Shown here one piece after another: positions 1 through 11,593 of a stretch of 64,000 bases of DNA. This DNA is from Laccaria trichodermophora. Its lineage: Eukaryota; Basidiomycota; Agaricomycetes; Agaricales; Hydnangiaceae. Within the stretch, counting starts at the first letter, position 1. The number at the start of each line of letters is the position of its first letter. Position numbers and translations under genes: made by a program. The notes beneath the pieces are model-generated. The model was not told the DNA's origin and did no database searches. It worked only from the letters and a program-made list of their open reading frames with translations. Location of the stretch: contig JACTVC010000030.1 in assembly GCA_018417955.1 (NCBI GenBank), positions 62,001-126,000 of the forward strand. Reading direction: 5' to 3'.

Positions 1-782
1 TACCCACCCATAGCTCTTTTCGTTGGTGGGACCTCTGGGATCGGCCAAGCTATGGCAGAGGCCCTGGGGAGATACGCCAAGGGAAACGCAACCATCATCA
101 TCGCAGGCCGGAATCACGCCGCTGCAGACACTATCATCGCCAAGCTCCCCAAACCAACGACCCCGGGCGTGTCTCATGAGTTCGTCGAATGTGATGCGAC
201 CCTCATGAAGAATGTGCGCGCTGCGACGAAGGAGATCCTCACTCATCATCCTAAGATAAATTTTCTGGTCATGTCGCCTGGCTATTTGACGCTGAGAGGT
301 CGCGATGAGACGGAGGAGGGGATTGATCGGAAATTGGCATTGAATTATTATGCAAGGTGGACGTTTGCAACTGGGTTGTTGCCTGCGTTGAAGAGGGCCA
401 AGGAGGACGGTGAAGATGCGAAGGTTTTTTCGGTGATGGCTGCGGGAATGGGTGGAGAAATTGATGTTGAGGACTTGGGGTTGAAGAAGACGTACTCTGT
501 TACAAAGGCTGCGTTGGCGTCGCCCACTTATAATGATCTTGTGATGAAGGTGAGTAGTTGGCTCTCTTTTTTACCGAGGTCTATACTTAGAACTTTCTAC
601 AGGGGTATGGGATGTTGTACAGCACCAAAGGCGCGTTCCGTATCGGTTCACAAGGAGAGAACATCGGCAAGAATAGATACTTTGGTACGGAGGCACAGAG
701 GAATAAATTGTGGGAGCATACTTGGGAAATTTACGAAGGAGCAACTGGCTGTACCTCACTAATACTCAATGCTTGGCTTTAT
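1..782 (+). pseudogene. Short-chain dehydrogenase/reductase, partial and internally deleted (copy 1)
   Basis: The window opens inside an SDR gene. The Rossmann motif GGTSGIG lies near base 28-48, and the catalytic Y-x-x-x-K appears as YSVTKAAL near base 500. An intron (GT at 550, AG at 601-602) follows. After it the reading departs from the second copy at 44454-45478: about 220 bp coding for the segment between ELADRN and AEYMWHG is missing, so the tail (GENIGKNRYFGTEAQR and onward) is joined out of frame, with a further frameshift before the expected stop. SDRs use NAD(P)H to reduce or oxidise small molecules; the substrate cannot be told. I call it a pseudogene because of the deletion. The 5' end lies outside the window. 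Confidence 0.85.
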
Positions 783-915
783 TCATTGTTAATGTGAGTT
801 TGAATTTTTTGAACAAGTTAGTCTGCCGCCAACTTGAACTTTTGTAACTGCAAGACGCCATCTCGCCCTTGACTGCCAGTATCGATTCCTGGTGTAGCAA
901 CCTACTACCAAACTC
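783..915 (+). other. SDR 3' flank shared with the second SDR locus
   Basis: These bases recur in the second SDR locus as 49422-49506 plus 52987-53029. There they are separated by insertions at the TA at 790-791 (Tc1-like element) and the CTGC at 873-876 (gag-only LTR element). The segment is therefore the natural empty site for both. At about 915 the shared sequence ends and Gypsy pol sequence begins on the minus strand. Confidence 0.85.
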
Positions 916-1657
916 TTGTCGTTCCGGGTTTCTTTCAATTTCGACCTTTCCTGGATGATTACCGAGTCTTCCGTCTAAACCAAATCCTGGTGCGTGTTTA
1001 GAAATTAGCATGCAAATCTGATTTTTCTGATCTGGAGAAAGGTCAGGAGAAATGTCGACGGCTTCAAGAAGCTTAGAACCTTCAACTTTATCTTCCGGTG
1101 ACAGAGAAGTTTTAGGACCACCCTCTAACGGAGGTTCGGCTAATGGGTCATCCTTCTCAGTTGTGTTCCTCTGAGCTTTAGAAGATATCTCTGTCTCGCT
1201 TTGGAGAAGATGCACATTTCCCTGTAAGGGTAGAGTTTCAGAGAGCTGCCAGATGAACTTAGTGTGAGTTATAGCGGGCTTGGATAACGTCACCTTCTAG
1301 TCTAACCAATTCTTAGGATTCCTTGCACACCCTAAAATTTGACCTGTTGCAACAGTAATGGGGACGTCAGAGAAGTTCAATACATGCAGGTAAGGTTCCT
1401 TGACGTTGATCATAGAATCCAGTGAACCAAAAACGTTGTCAGCGTTTCCAGAACATATCAACTTTCTTTCTATGAACAGGGTCTCTATGTCCATTGGAAA
1501 GTAGGTTTCCACCTTCAATAATTTACTAGATCTTGGTGAAATTACTGTATGTTCCACCGTGCGGACTTCTGAGTTACCCATCCTAAATTGTATCTTCCGT
1601 TTGTTCTTCTGGCTTCTCTGATGAGTCTTAAGTTTGAAGTTTCGAGCGGCAAAGTTA
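916..1657 (-). pseudogene. Gypsy pol fragment: protease-RT linker
   Basis: On the minus strand the reading frames 1674-1297 and 1293-766 give the region between protease and RT of Agaricomycete Ty3/Gypsy pol. Recognisable blocks are LFIERKL, LHVLNFSDVPI, GQILGCARNPKNWLD, DPLAEPPLEGGPK and FGLDGRLGNHPGKVEI. A stop between the two frames and loss of similarity near base 915 show decay and truncation. The order relative to the protease at 6583-11593 is as expected once the inserted DDE transposon (1658-6580) is removed. Confidence 0.8.
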
Positions 1658-3160
1658 CAGTCGTGGACAAGCAAAGCCCACTAAATAAATGACTGACATA
1701 GCACTTTCTTTTTGAGTATCTGAAACGTTTTGTATTAGTTAGGTGAAGCTCCCGGCCAAATTTCAAAGAGATTCACCGAGCCGTTCTTGAGAAAATGTCT
1801 ATTTAAGGAAATGGTCCCTGAGATTTTGGCGAAAACCCTTAAAAGGACATGGAAAAATCTGAAAAAATGTGTAATCGCTTCCTTTTGATAAATGGTGTGT
1901 GTCCACCACATTCCAAAGGGTTTCATCAAGTGGTTGCCCCACAATAAAATGTTGAAATTTGACTGTATACACCAATGCCTCCTAAGAAGAAAGTCAAACA
2001 CAACATCTCTGGTCTCCGAAATCAGTCGAAGCCCACGACAGGCGTTTCTCACACAGATTCGGAGCCAATCTGCGGCCCGCAGGTGGAAACATCCCACACA
2101 CCTGATCTGCTGATAGATAACGATCTCGATGATGTCGATGATGAAGAGTGGGTTCCCAACGTGCACGTTGACAGCAGTAGACCAGTGTGTGATGGTGTAG
2201 AGTCCGATGGTGATCTTGATAGTGAAGACGAAGAGGGTTTTCTTGACAAGGTCGAGGAAATACGGCCCAGGGTGAATCCAAGAAAGTACAGAAACAAGGG
2301 CTTGTATGTCGCCCTCATGCGAATGGCAATGGATGTCGGGGACAATTTGATGGATGAGGATTGGGTGCCAAAAAAGACAAGAAAGAAGTTGTGGAAGGAG
2401 AGAAAGAGTGCGTGCTTTAAACTCAGCTTTCACTTTCTGCATTAATCCCATTTTGATAGTCGCAAACCGTCCTAAAGAATATAAAAAAGGTCCAGATGTT
2501 GCAAATCGACGCAAACTCAATGTCGTTTTAAGTCCCTTTTAAAAGATCAGAAGACTCTTGAAGATCTTGGATTCACGAAGACTGACAAAAGGCCATGTAT
2601 AGACCATGAGGACAACATGGAATCAGATTCAGGTCAATCGGATTCGAGTGGATTTGGGGAAGATACATTTGAGGTCTGTTAAATATACTTTTTAATCAAA
2701 TTTAGAGCCGCTAAAATTTTATCAGGTTGACACAATCAAGCAGGAGAGTCCAGAGCTCGAAATTCCTCTTGAAAGAGACGCAGAGATTGTTGCCGAAGAA
2801 GATGCAGGAGAAAATGACATTCAAATTCACATTGAATCTGCCAGCCCACCCCGTTTAATGTTTGATGACGAAACCCCAGCAGATGTTTTTTGTGATTTGG
2901 TCCAGATTCGTGAAGAATCGATGAGTCCACCGCGTTTATTATTTGATGACCAGATCTCGCTCCTAGGAAAGAGAAAGAATGGATGCGAGAGTAACCCCGA
3001 AAATTCTGCAGACCCCCATCATGCAGCTCAGAAAAATACTGATGATTTAGAACTTGCAGATGAGGGATGGGAGGCGGAACTCGACGAATGCTTTGCATCA
3101 AATCCAAGCGAAATATGAGACTGGCACGCACTTTGCGATCAAATTAAGAATGACCTCAAT

Positions 3161-4651
3161 CAAGGGGGTTCAAGAATTAAAAAACAGTAGCCGGGGTCGA
3201 ATTTTTTTGTAAAGGCCTCTGCACTTGACCTACCTACCTATGTAATCAGGCACATTTCTATATATGGAAATATGACATCATCGATGCGATCACTTTGATC
3301 CTCTACTTACCCTCCCCAGACACCTCACAGGCTTCGCATACCTAATTTCGTGGGGGTATCTCCAAGGGGGTTTCAGGATTTTAAACCCAAAAGTGAGGTC
3401 GAATTTTCAGATAAGAGCCTGTCAACCCCAACTAACCCAACCCATGGGAACTAATTACCATATATGGAAGGCATTATTGCATCATAGTAGTGACATGTGA
3501 CACTGCAATCCACTCTCATACACCTCCTCTTTAACTTAAGTGTATCCTCCCTCAATTTGCAAGATTCACATCTAAGGATGCTAGGTGATACAACCAAAAT
3601 GTGCCCCTTTCACCATTAATTTATACAGTTACCCAGAATGTTTTGCAGCCACATTGTTCACACTTTTTCACACTCCTGCCACACCTTAATCTGTGCAGCC
3701 ACAACAGATTTATGGCAGTTACATAGCTTGTCCTGCTTCACCAAATCATCCTTTACAGCCATATCAACTCTCACTGACAGTTGCTTCCACATGTTTTGTA
3801 CCTTGCAGGAGTTCTGTCAATTGTACTGGGACTATCTGACTATTATCTGACATGTAGAATTTGTGTAGAATACTAAATTTGATGTACAAGGTCTTTTGAT
3901 GCTGTCTCATAGCCTTTTCTTCCTTCAGAGCATTGTGTGGCCACCCAGTCATGAATTTAGGCTTTACAGGGCAGATAAATGATAGTTAATTAATGAGGTC
4001 GAAAAGATTTTTTATGACCAGTTGGCTGGACTAACTAACTGGCCTGGTATATCGGGTTCAAATCCTGAAACCCCCTTGGGTATCTCCAATGCAACACATT
4101 GTAGATGGTATTAAAGAAGGAACAGGTCATTTTCGGGAGAAAAATGAGAACAAGGTGGGTCGCTTTGCTTCTTTCTCTTCCTTCTGATGCTTTGCTTGCG
4201 CTTTCAAGCAGGTTTTCGTTCCATGGTGATTTTTCTTGAGATTGGCAAGTCCTATGGCCCCACAATGGATTCTCATTTTGCAATCGGGGCATACAGCATA
4301 CCAATCAGCATCAAGAACAGGTTCCTAATCATCTCATTAGTAAGTTGTAGGTAATTTTTATTCAACATATTACTTCAGTCGTGTCGCGTTCCATGTCGAT
4401 ATGTGTTTCAGAATTATACAAAGATTAGATAACAGTCAGCATGAGATTTTCAGGCCGGAAATTGGCAGATATTATAAATCAATTCAATATACAACTATAT
4501 TTTACATGCAGGAGCACTATTGGAGTAGTTTAAATCACCGTACAAGCCGATTGGGCACTATGTTATGGAGGGTTCCAAAAATTTTTTTTTGGGCCTGCGG
4601 CCGACCTACCTACCCAACCCCTGGTCCGGCATTCCAATCGGCACCCCCTTG
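3161..4651. mobile_element. Non-autonomous CAAGGGGGT element, copy 1
   Basis: It begins CAAGGGGGTTC and ends ACCCCCTTG, with an 8-bp target duplication ACCTCAAT (3153-3160 and 4652-4659). It sits inside the DDE transposase gene; without it the protein reads from DQIKNDLN to KKFKSLPLSQINQ. Without the nested element at 3363-4078 its own length is about 767 bp, matching copy 2 at 53060-59502 (about 769 bp after removing its insert). No transposase gene is seen. Confidence 0.85.
3363..4078. mobile_element. Second CAAGGGGGT-type element nested in copy 1
   Basis: Terminal inverted repeats of about 25 bp begin CAAGGGGGTTTCAGGATTT at both ends. The 8-bp target duplication is GGTATCTC (3355-3362 and 4079-4086). 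The undisturbed sequence is seen in the other copy (near 59305-59312, reverse strand). It shares the terminal 9 bp and a GGTCGAATTTT subterminal block with its host element, so the two belong to one superfamily. No coding capacity was recognised. Confidence 0.85.
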
Positions 4652-6649
4652 ACCTCAATAAAAAATTCAAGTCGCTTCCCTTATCCCAAATTAACCAACT
4701 CATGATTCTTCGTAATTTCGCCATGCTTCGCCTCAAAGGACTTGGTAGAATAGAAGCAAGCAAAGACATTGCCAAGCAGTGGCACCAAAAACTCGAAGGA
4801 TCATCAGATCATTTTGCAAGGAGAATCTCAGCCCTTGCACACCACTATCAAATTTTTGAACAGCTTCCCCAGGAGCGACGTGGTGGGCAGAAGAACTCAC
4901 GATCAATTTTGAAAAATGAGGCAGTTCGTCGTGCATCTCGTGCTTGGCTTATCCAGCAGCAGAAGGGGAAAGTTACCCCAGTCAAATTTCAGAAAGGCCT
5001 TAACGAATCAATACTTCCGTCGCTCGGTATTTATCCCAACAAGCCACTTTGCGAGAGAACAGCTCGTCGCTGGCTTGTTAAGCTTGGTTAGCATCGCACC
5101 AGAATTAAGAAGGGTGTTTACGTGGATGGACACGAATGGGCAGACGTTGTTTCCTATCGTCAGAATATTTTCCTATCGTCAGAATATTTTCCTTCCAAAA
5201 ATGGCCGAATTTGAAAGCCGAATGGCGAGGTATGAGCATATAGGTGATGATTTACAGAGAATTTCACCCTTGCTTCAACTGGGAGAGAAAGAAATTATCC
5301 CTGAGTTTCACGATGAGTCGTCTTTCCATGCCTTTGAGCATACAGCATCGGTTTGGTATGTTTATTGTTCCCTTGGCTTATTTGCCTTAGTTCTAACTAT
5401 TGTTTTTTGTTCCAGGTTACTTTCAACAGAGCAGATCATCCCAAAAAAAGACAGGGGACGCTTAATACACGTCTCAGAATATATTGAGGCTGAGAATGGG
5501 CGTTTGGTCGTGAACGGCCCAAACGGTGAAGTTTTAAAGGAAGCATGGCAGATAATCTATCCAGGCTCCAATGGTGATCCATGGTGGGATTCCAAGCAGC
5601 TTATTGATCAGGTGAAAAACAAGGCAATCCCGGTTTTTGAAGAAGCACATCCAGGATGCCAGGCGCTTTTTATCTATGATCAATCATCTGCTCACGCCGC
5701 ATTAGCACCTGATGCGCTCAAAGCCTTTGAAATGAATAAATCGAATGGTGGAGTGCAACGTCGGCAAAAAGACACTATTATTCCAGATTCAAATCCATTT
5801 CCAGAATATCGCGGCAGGATTCAGAAAATGACCACCGAGACTGGGCAACAAAAAGGGCTTCAACAAACTCTTGAAGAGCGTGGCTTTGATGTGCGCCACC
5901 TTCGCACTAAATGCGCACCAGTCTGCCCTTTCGAGAATGAGAATTGCTGCATGGCACGTCTTCTCAGTAAGCAAGAAGATTTTGCTAACCAGATTTCCGT
6001 TCTTGAAACTGTAATTCGGGAGGCCGGGCATGAGTGTATTTTTCCTCTCAAATTCCATTGCAAGCTCAATCCCATTGAAATGGTGAGCCTTGATACTTTC
6101 CTATGGCAAACTTTATTCTGATTCTACTCTATAGTATTGGGGATGGGCTAAATACCGATATCGACAAGTAGACAAGAATACTTTCCAACAGGCAAAAGAT
6201 GCTGCCTCAGAAGCGCTGAACGCTTGTCCTCCTGAGGTGATCCGGCGATTCATCAACTGATCGTGGCGGTGGATGTCAGCTTATCGCATCGGATTGACTG
6301 GGGAGGCTGCCCAGTGGGCTGTGTGAAAGCAGAAAGGGCATCGCAGTGTTTCAAGGACCACAATGATGCATTTAGACTCAGTACTCAACTAAATTTCGTA
6401 TCTACATTGGTGGTTTTCGACCCCAAAAATTTGGTGCTTCCTAATTACTCATGGGAAAAACTTTGGAGGGGGTGTTTTCAACGTCTTTTGAAAAACTGAG
6501 CAAGATTCTGAAAAAATCTCGCGATTTCATTGAGTTTTCAGCCAGATAAGCAATTGGGGGGCTTTGCTTGTCCATGACTGTAGGAATAACATGAACCTTG
6601 AAGGTATGCCCCTGATCAGTAAGGTACACAGGTTCGGTTGAGGTGTCTA

Positions 6650-9388
6650 CAGTAGATATTCTCACAATGCATAATGCCAGTCCCCGACTTTTTCTATGCA
6701 TTGTGAGATTTATGCAAGATGAAATATGTCACAAAATGTGACTATTTGTGACCTCAGCCAAAAATGTCACGCTTCGAAATGTCCTTTATGTAGCGAGACG
6801 AAAACTGGAAAGACTGTGTATTTACAGGCTATCGACATCCATGGGAGAGAGGTTACTACTGAAAAAAGAGTTGAGAGTAGTTTGTCAGACTGATTTCACT
6901 TGAACAACATGAAGATGAGCCCTCAATTTGCATAATTGTTGTTGCAAAAGCAGTGTTGACACGCCGCGAGCCTCTGAGTGGATGACACACAGCTTTTCCA
7001 AACGCTCGCACAGCTCCATTCCTTCTGCCAATGATGGGGCCGCATCCTCCTGCTCTTCATCTGAGTCTTCTCCCTCGTCCTCAGCCTCCTCATCCCCCCC
7101 CGGTTGGGATTCTCGAACCACCTTGGCAACGATCTTGGCATCGCCGCCAGGAATAGAAAACTCGGATCTGCCGATCTCTCTTTCCTCAACTGGGTTGAGC
7201 AGATCCTCAAGTGTCGGATGTGTCCCATGGATTCGTTTACGGTCTCCCAGCTTTGTCATGCACTCCATCAAACCATTCTCCAACAGGGTGAGCTGATTCA
7301 GCTCGGGGCGTGGTGCAGTGGGGCTGGGAGTGGTGGGTGCCGTTGTTGTCACGGTACGTGCTTGCTTTTGAAGGTCTTCAATAGCTGATACCGCTTTTTC
7401 GACATCGTCTTCAGCTCCAAACACGGTGTCAACAGCCGATTTCCAATCAGCAAATCGATAACGATCCCCTAAGTGCGCCTGGAGACAGCTCTCAACTTGC
7501 GGGAGTGACGAAATGGTGCCGTTGGCGAATTCTCAGAGGATTTCCCATGCACCGTCATCAGCCAATGCAGCCGTCGTTGAGCAAGGGGTAGGAGCAATGG
7601 AAACCGCCGTCAACGTAGCTCTGGGAGTGGTTGAGGTTGCGAGCGCGACAGGTGCGCTTTTCTGATTCTGTATTTTCGTGTGATTCCAACAGTTTGTAAT
7701 TGTCTCCGGTGTCACGGCCTTCCAGGCTTCCTTAACCATGAGCATAACCTCGAGGAGGTTAATCTTGTAAATGTCGTCTTCACCGGCCTCGTCAAGCTCG
7801 ATCGCGCGCAGGCAGAATGCTCGCCTGTAATGTGCCTTGACACATCGAATGATCCTGGCATCGAGGGGTTGGACAAATGAGGTCATGTTGGGCTCGAAGA
7901 ACTCTAGATGGATGTTGGTGGGTGTGTATGGGATGTCATGGCCCAAAAAATTGTTGATTAGAAGGAGGACTTTATGGTTCTGTCGCTTAAATTGGATATT
8001 TTGTAGCTTAATCCATCTAAGTACACAAAAAAGAATTTAGTCAAGCCAGAATAGACAAGAATGAGATGAGGCTCACTCCTCAAAGTAAACACTCGTCATC
8101 CAGGCAGTCTTATTGTTACAGTAATAAAAACCATGATCCTTGGGACTTCGTTTCCCAAAGCAGCGAGGTTGCTTTGACTTTCTGATGAAAAAAATCTCGA
8201 GCTTTTCTGAACCATCTGCGTTGCAAGCAAAACCCAGCGTGATCCGATTTTTACTACGTTTTTTTCCTGACATCTGCTTTGTAGCAAGGCCTCAGTCAGG
8301 CAGTGCACTGTATGCATGGTCAGTAAATTAGATTTCTAAACTTGGAAATCTTACAATCCAAACAATCCTGTCTCATCAAAATTGAAACGATCACGCTTTG
8401 CATACTGAGCGACAACCTCAGAAATTCTTGCCCTTTCTTTCTCGACAGCTTCTAGGTCTACAGATCCTGCCTCTCCATGCCTCCGGTATTCCTTCAATTT
8501 ATAACTGTGAGGATTCCATCAGCATCATGATTACGGTGAGTCACTTTGGCAACTCTCACGTTCTACAGAAGTGCTGCACCCAACCATCACTTTTCAGCCG
8601 TTCCACATCTGGAACACCTAATTGATCCTCAAACTTCACCCGCTTCGCGACCAGCATCGCTCCCGTAATGTGCTCCAGCTTCTCTTCCATATGTTTCACC
8701 CACAAAACAAGTGCCCTCTCGACATCAGGACGTGTGACGATCCGAGCCTTTTTTCCTGACAAGGCTGTTGGGTTTGCCGCAAGCTGAGACTGATCTTCCT
8801 CACGTCCTTTCTTTGACAGGTGTCGAGAAAGGGCAGATTGTGAAAACCTCAAAGCCCCATCAGCCCTGCCTGCAAAATGTTTAACGACCTCTTCTTGCGA
8901 AATGGGTTGATTCGAGTCAAAATACTGCATGACACCGAGCCAGTCATGGAGTGTGAGGTGTTCTCGAACCGTGCTAGGTTTACTGATGGCCGAGGTCTGA
9001 GGGGTGTCAATGTTTTTTGGGGCATGAGGGGTGCGAGGTGCATAGGGTTTGTGCCCGTCTCGAGGTTTCCGCTTCTTCTCCTCAGCAGCTGGCATAGAAT
9101 GATAGAAAAGTGTTGGCAAAATTGGATACTACTCTTGAGCAGTGTATTCATGGCACACAGGGTATATCAGGGTAGACTTTGGTCCTGAAAACTCAGGTAC
9201 AATGAGGTGAACAGGTAAATACCCGGTAAATCTGTAGATCTGGTAATGCATAATGCCAAAATGTGATATGCATTATTCGATATGACGTTCCATGCATAAA
9301 TCCCCATGTACCAAGTTGGTCCCCTGAAAATGTCATGCATTATGAGATTTATGCATTACAAGTATATGCATTGTGAGAATATCTACTG
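6650..9388 (-). mobile_element. pogo-like DNA transposon
   Basis: Perfect inverted ends begin CAGTAGATATTCTCACAATG and extend to at least 24 bp, flanked by TA (6648-6649 and 9389-9390). It is inserted in the Gypsy protease; removing it restores GRRLKVDTSTEPVYL. It carries one transposase gene on the minus strand. Confidence 0.9.
6885..9095 (-). pseudogene. pogo-like transposase (CENP-B-type HTH plus DDE), decayed
   Basis: The start chosen is the ATG at 9095 (MPAAEEKKRKPRDG). The N-terminal half (to about 8556) carries helix-turn-helix DNA-binding sequence of the CENP-B/pogo type (REHLTLHDWLGVMQYF, then GWVQHFCR). Introns follow at about 8583-8526 and 8370-8312. The catalytic core has FDETGLFG (first Asp) and a second block LLINNFLGH, where Asp is expected in place of the first Asn. 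The C-terminus is acidic (DEGEDSDEEQED) and ends at 6885. In-frame TGA codons replace expected Arg after LPD near 8300 and after AWEIL near 7530. The Asp-to-Asn change and the nonsense codons make it inactive. Confidence 0.82.
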
Positions 9389-9583
9389 TACCTTGAGTCG
9401 TCGTCCTGAATTTACAAAACCCAAATGACACTCACCTTCATTTCGGATGATCGAAACAGAGCACTGGTCAGTGAAATTGTTTCCAAGAATAAAGGGTGTC
9501 ATCATTCCTTTCACGACATATGCTTCGACTAAGTTCTTGACCGGGCCATCATCCACATGGAAGATTAGATCTAAGGTGACGTA
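9389..9583 (-). pseudogene. Gypsy protease, distal fragment
   Basis: On the minus strand this codes for VTLDLIFHVDDGPVKN, LVEAYVVKGMMTPFILG and NNFTDQCSVSIIRNEG, the second half of a retropepsin-like domain (the hydrophobic ILG block is typical). It joins upstream to the 10932-11593 piece after removal of the MITE, and downstream to 6583-6647 after removal of the pogo-like element. Confidence 0.8.
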
Positions 9584-10931
9584 CTGTCATGTGACCCCTA
9601 ATGGGTCATCAGGACTAACGGGTCAACAAGCTATAGCACCACAACGATCTATGCTATGCATTTGAAATTTCGAACAGAGTTTGACAATGTACATGCGGCT
9701 GTGTGTGGAGATTTATTGGATAGAACGTTGAGCATGAGCTGAGATATAAGGGAGATAAGATGATCACATTGTTGTTTTACCAAGTTTGCCCATCAAAACA
9801 AGTCTATCTAATTGACGACCATTTCTCTCCACAGTGCTAACCTCTATTGACACAAATATAATTGAGAGTTTACAGTGGAGGCATTGGTAACTCACACACA
9901 AAATTTTAAATCAGATAAAGAGAATATGAGGTGTCTAAGAATATTTTACAGTTGGCTTATGGGTCCTGACCAATTCAGGGCAAACAGGTAAAGGCAAGGG
10001 GGTGGTGGAACGTGGATCCTGAACACTGGCTGGGGGGGGGGGGTCCTGCCGAAGGCTGAAAAGTAATAATATAGTGACCTGATCAATTTTTGTCTCAAAT
10101 TGAGCCCGAGCATCAGCCAATCATCTGTTCTTCATTCCTGAATGTGACTTACCACCTTAGCACATCATACTATGTACTACTCCTGACTCTGCCTTCAATG
10201 CCCTCACATACTCCTATACACCATCAACAATGATGCCAGCCAGGTAATTCTGACATCTGCAATTATGACTCAATGTGTGGATGATCAGGCAGGGAGTGAG
10301 GGAACCTTTTTTCTCATTAAGTACTAGCTGCATCCAGACCGAATTTGAGGCTCCAAACAAGTTTCTTGAGAAAGAAGGAAGCTTGTTCAAGGGCATTTTG
10401 AGGCTCTTGATCATGAAATTTATATGCAATGAATGAATTTTTCTATGTGACAATTTTGCAAGTAAATACACTGTTAACAGTCTGTAAGACTCACTGTGTT
10501 TGCTCAGGTATGTTCCTCCATGAAAACCAGAGCATCTTCAATTGTTATTTGAAAGTCATGGCCCAAGTTTGTGAGTTCTCGGTTTAGGTAGGGATGTCGC
10601 AGAATTTTTTAAAATGTGGGACCATGGGACAAAACAACATTTAATAAAAAACATCAGAACTTGGAAAACATACCTTATATAGTAAGATGGGAGGTCAGCC
10701 AAATCCATGAGAAAAAAATAGGGAGTGTTGGTACATTTTCCACATTCTGCCACCCCCTTGCGTCAAGGTATTTCAAGACTACCCAAAAGCATCCCTCCAA
10801 AATAAAACTTACAGATACAATATGTATATGTTTCTTCCTACTCACTCAAAAAATTTTATGTGCTCCCAATGAGAGGGAGGCATGCAATCTGCAATTTAAG
10901 CTAAAGTGACCCAGTAATGGTCACATGACAG
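9584..10931. mobile_element. TA-target MITE-like element
   Basis: Inverted ends begin CTGTCATGTGACC, with further matching bases (TGGGTCA) a few positions in. TA duplications lie at 9582-9583 and 10932-10933. Removal fuses the Gypsy frame MISRY to VTLDLI. No convincing coding sequence is present; a run of G (10031-10042) and A/T-rich stretches fill it. Confidence 0.85.
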
Positions 10932-11593
10932 TACCTTGAGATCATGGTAGACCCTGTGACCTGAATGAGATCAATCTTTTGTCCCTTCTTGATCTTAGGC
11001 ATACCATTCAAGTTCTTGAGGGCTGTTTGAGAGATTAAAGTAATGTCCAATCCAGAATCTATAACTACCATTACCTTATCTTTGTGCAATCCTCCAATTG
11101 ACGCCATAGCATGTGTTGCTCTAGATCTAAGGAATGAATGTCCAGGTGGTCGTGACATATGATGCTTCAGTTTGATCATACTTCCTCCATTGTGAGCCTT
11201 ACCTGTGTCATCCCTTATTGCTAAAGTAGTGCATGTGATTTCCTTTGCTAATCTCCTACAAGTCTGTCTGTTTAAGGGGGGGGGTTTTATGAATGGATCA
11301 GTAACACAGTACATTTGATTAAAATCTTCTTCCTTGATTATAGAGAATTGATCTTCAATTCTCGTTTCCTCCAGAGGCATTTCGGATTTGTCTGCAACAT
11401 CACAAGGGGTAATGCATAGGCGATTGGAAACATAATTCCAGAGGGGACTACAAAAATCCTGTTCAGTCTCACCATCAGATTCAAGTGAGTAGTAAAGATC
11501 ATCATACTCGTTCTGGGCCATAGTTCCTTCTGCTGAAATTGGAGACAGATTTGCCCTGGAAGCCCTGTTCCCCTCAAATGAGTGACAACATTC
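10932..11593 (-). pseudogene. Gypsy gag end and protease, proximal fragment
   Basis: Minus-strand coding starts ECCHSFEGNRASRANL (the last Cys of the zinc knuckle), followed by an acidic linker. It then reaches the retropepsin active site in VMVVIDSGLDITLIS, where D-S-G stands for the more common D-T-G, and continues to KIDLIQVTGSTMISRY, where the MITE interrupts. The frame is open throughout this piece. Confidence 0.82.

Larger units (their letters stand above)
1975..6345 (+). pseudogene. DDE superfamily transposase, decayed
   Basis: The start is MPPKKKVKHNISGLRNQ, followed by an acidic N-terminal half (1975-3160). The DNA-binding and catalytic half begins at about 4655 after the insertion (LSQINQLM, LRLKGLGRIEAS, CERTARRWLVKLG). 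Catalytic blocks are FHDES near 5310, IYDQSSAH near 5670 and LNPIE near 6070; an intron follows at about 6081-6131 and then YWGWAKYRYRQ. Defects are in-frame TGA where Arg is expected (after NPSEI at 3116, after RRFIN near 6258 and after AQWAV near 6325), TAG for Trp after LVKLG, a one-base shift near 2520 and a 19-bp tandem duplication near 5155-5195. The family is widespread in Agaricomycetes. I judge the enzyme dead. Confidence 0.82.
1658..6580 (+). mobile_element. DDE transposon with TA target duplication (pogo/Tc1-type ends)
   Basis: The ends are inverted repeats of about 22 bp: CAGTCGTGGACAAGCAAAGC at the left and the same with one mismatch at the right. They are flanked by TA at 1656-1657 and 6581-6582. 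Removing the element and one TA fuses the flanking Gypsy frame to FKVHVIP-NFAARNF. It carries one transposase gene on the plus strand and is itself interrupted by a CAAGGGGGT element (3161-4651); its own DNA is about 3.4 kb. Confidence 0.85.

Noticed and set aside
766..1293. The 175-codon minus-strand ORF as one protein
   Set aside because: Only the part upstream of about 916 is Gypsy; the rest reads through the SDR 3' flank and is a fortuitous extension.
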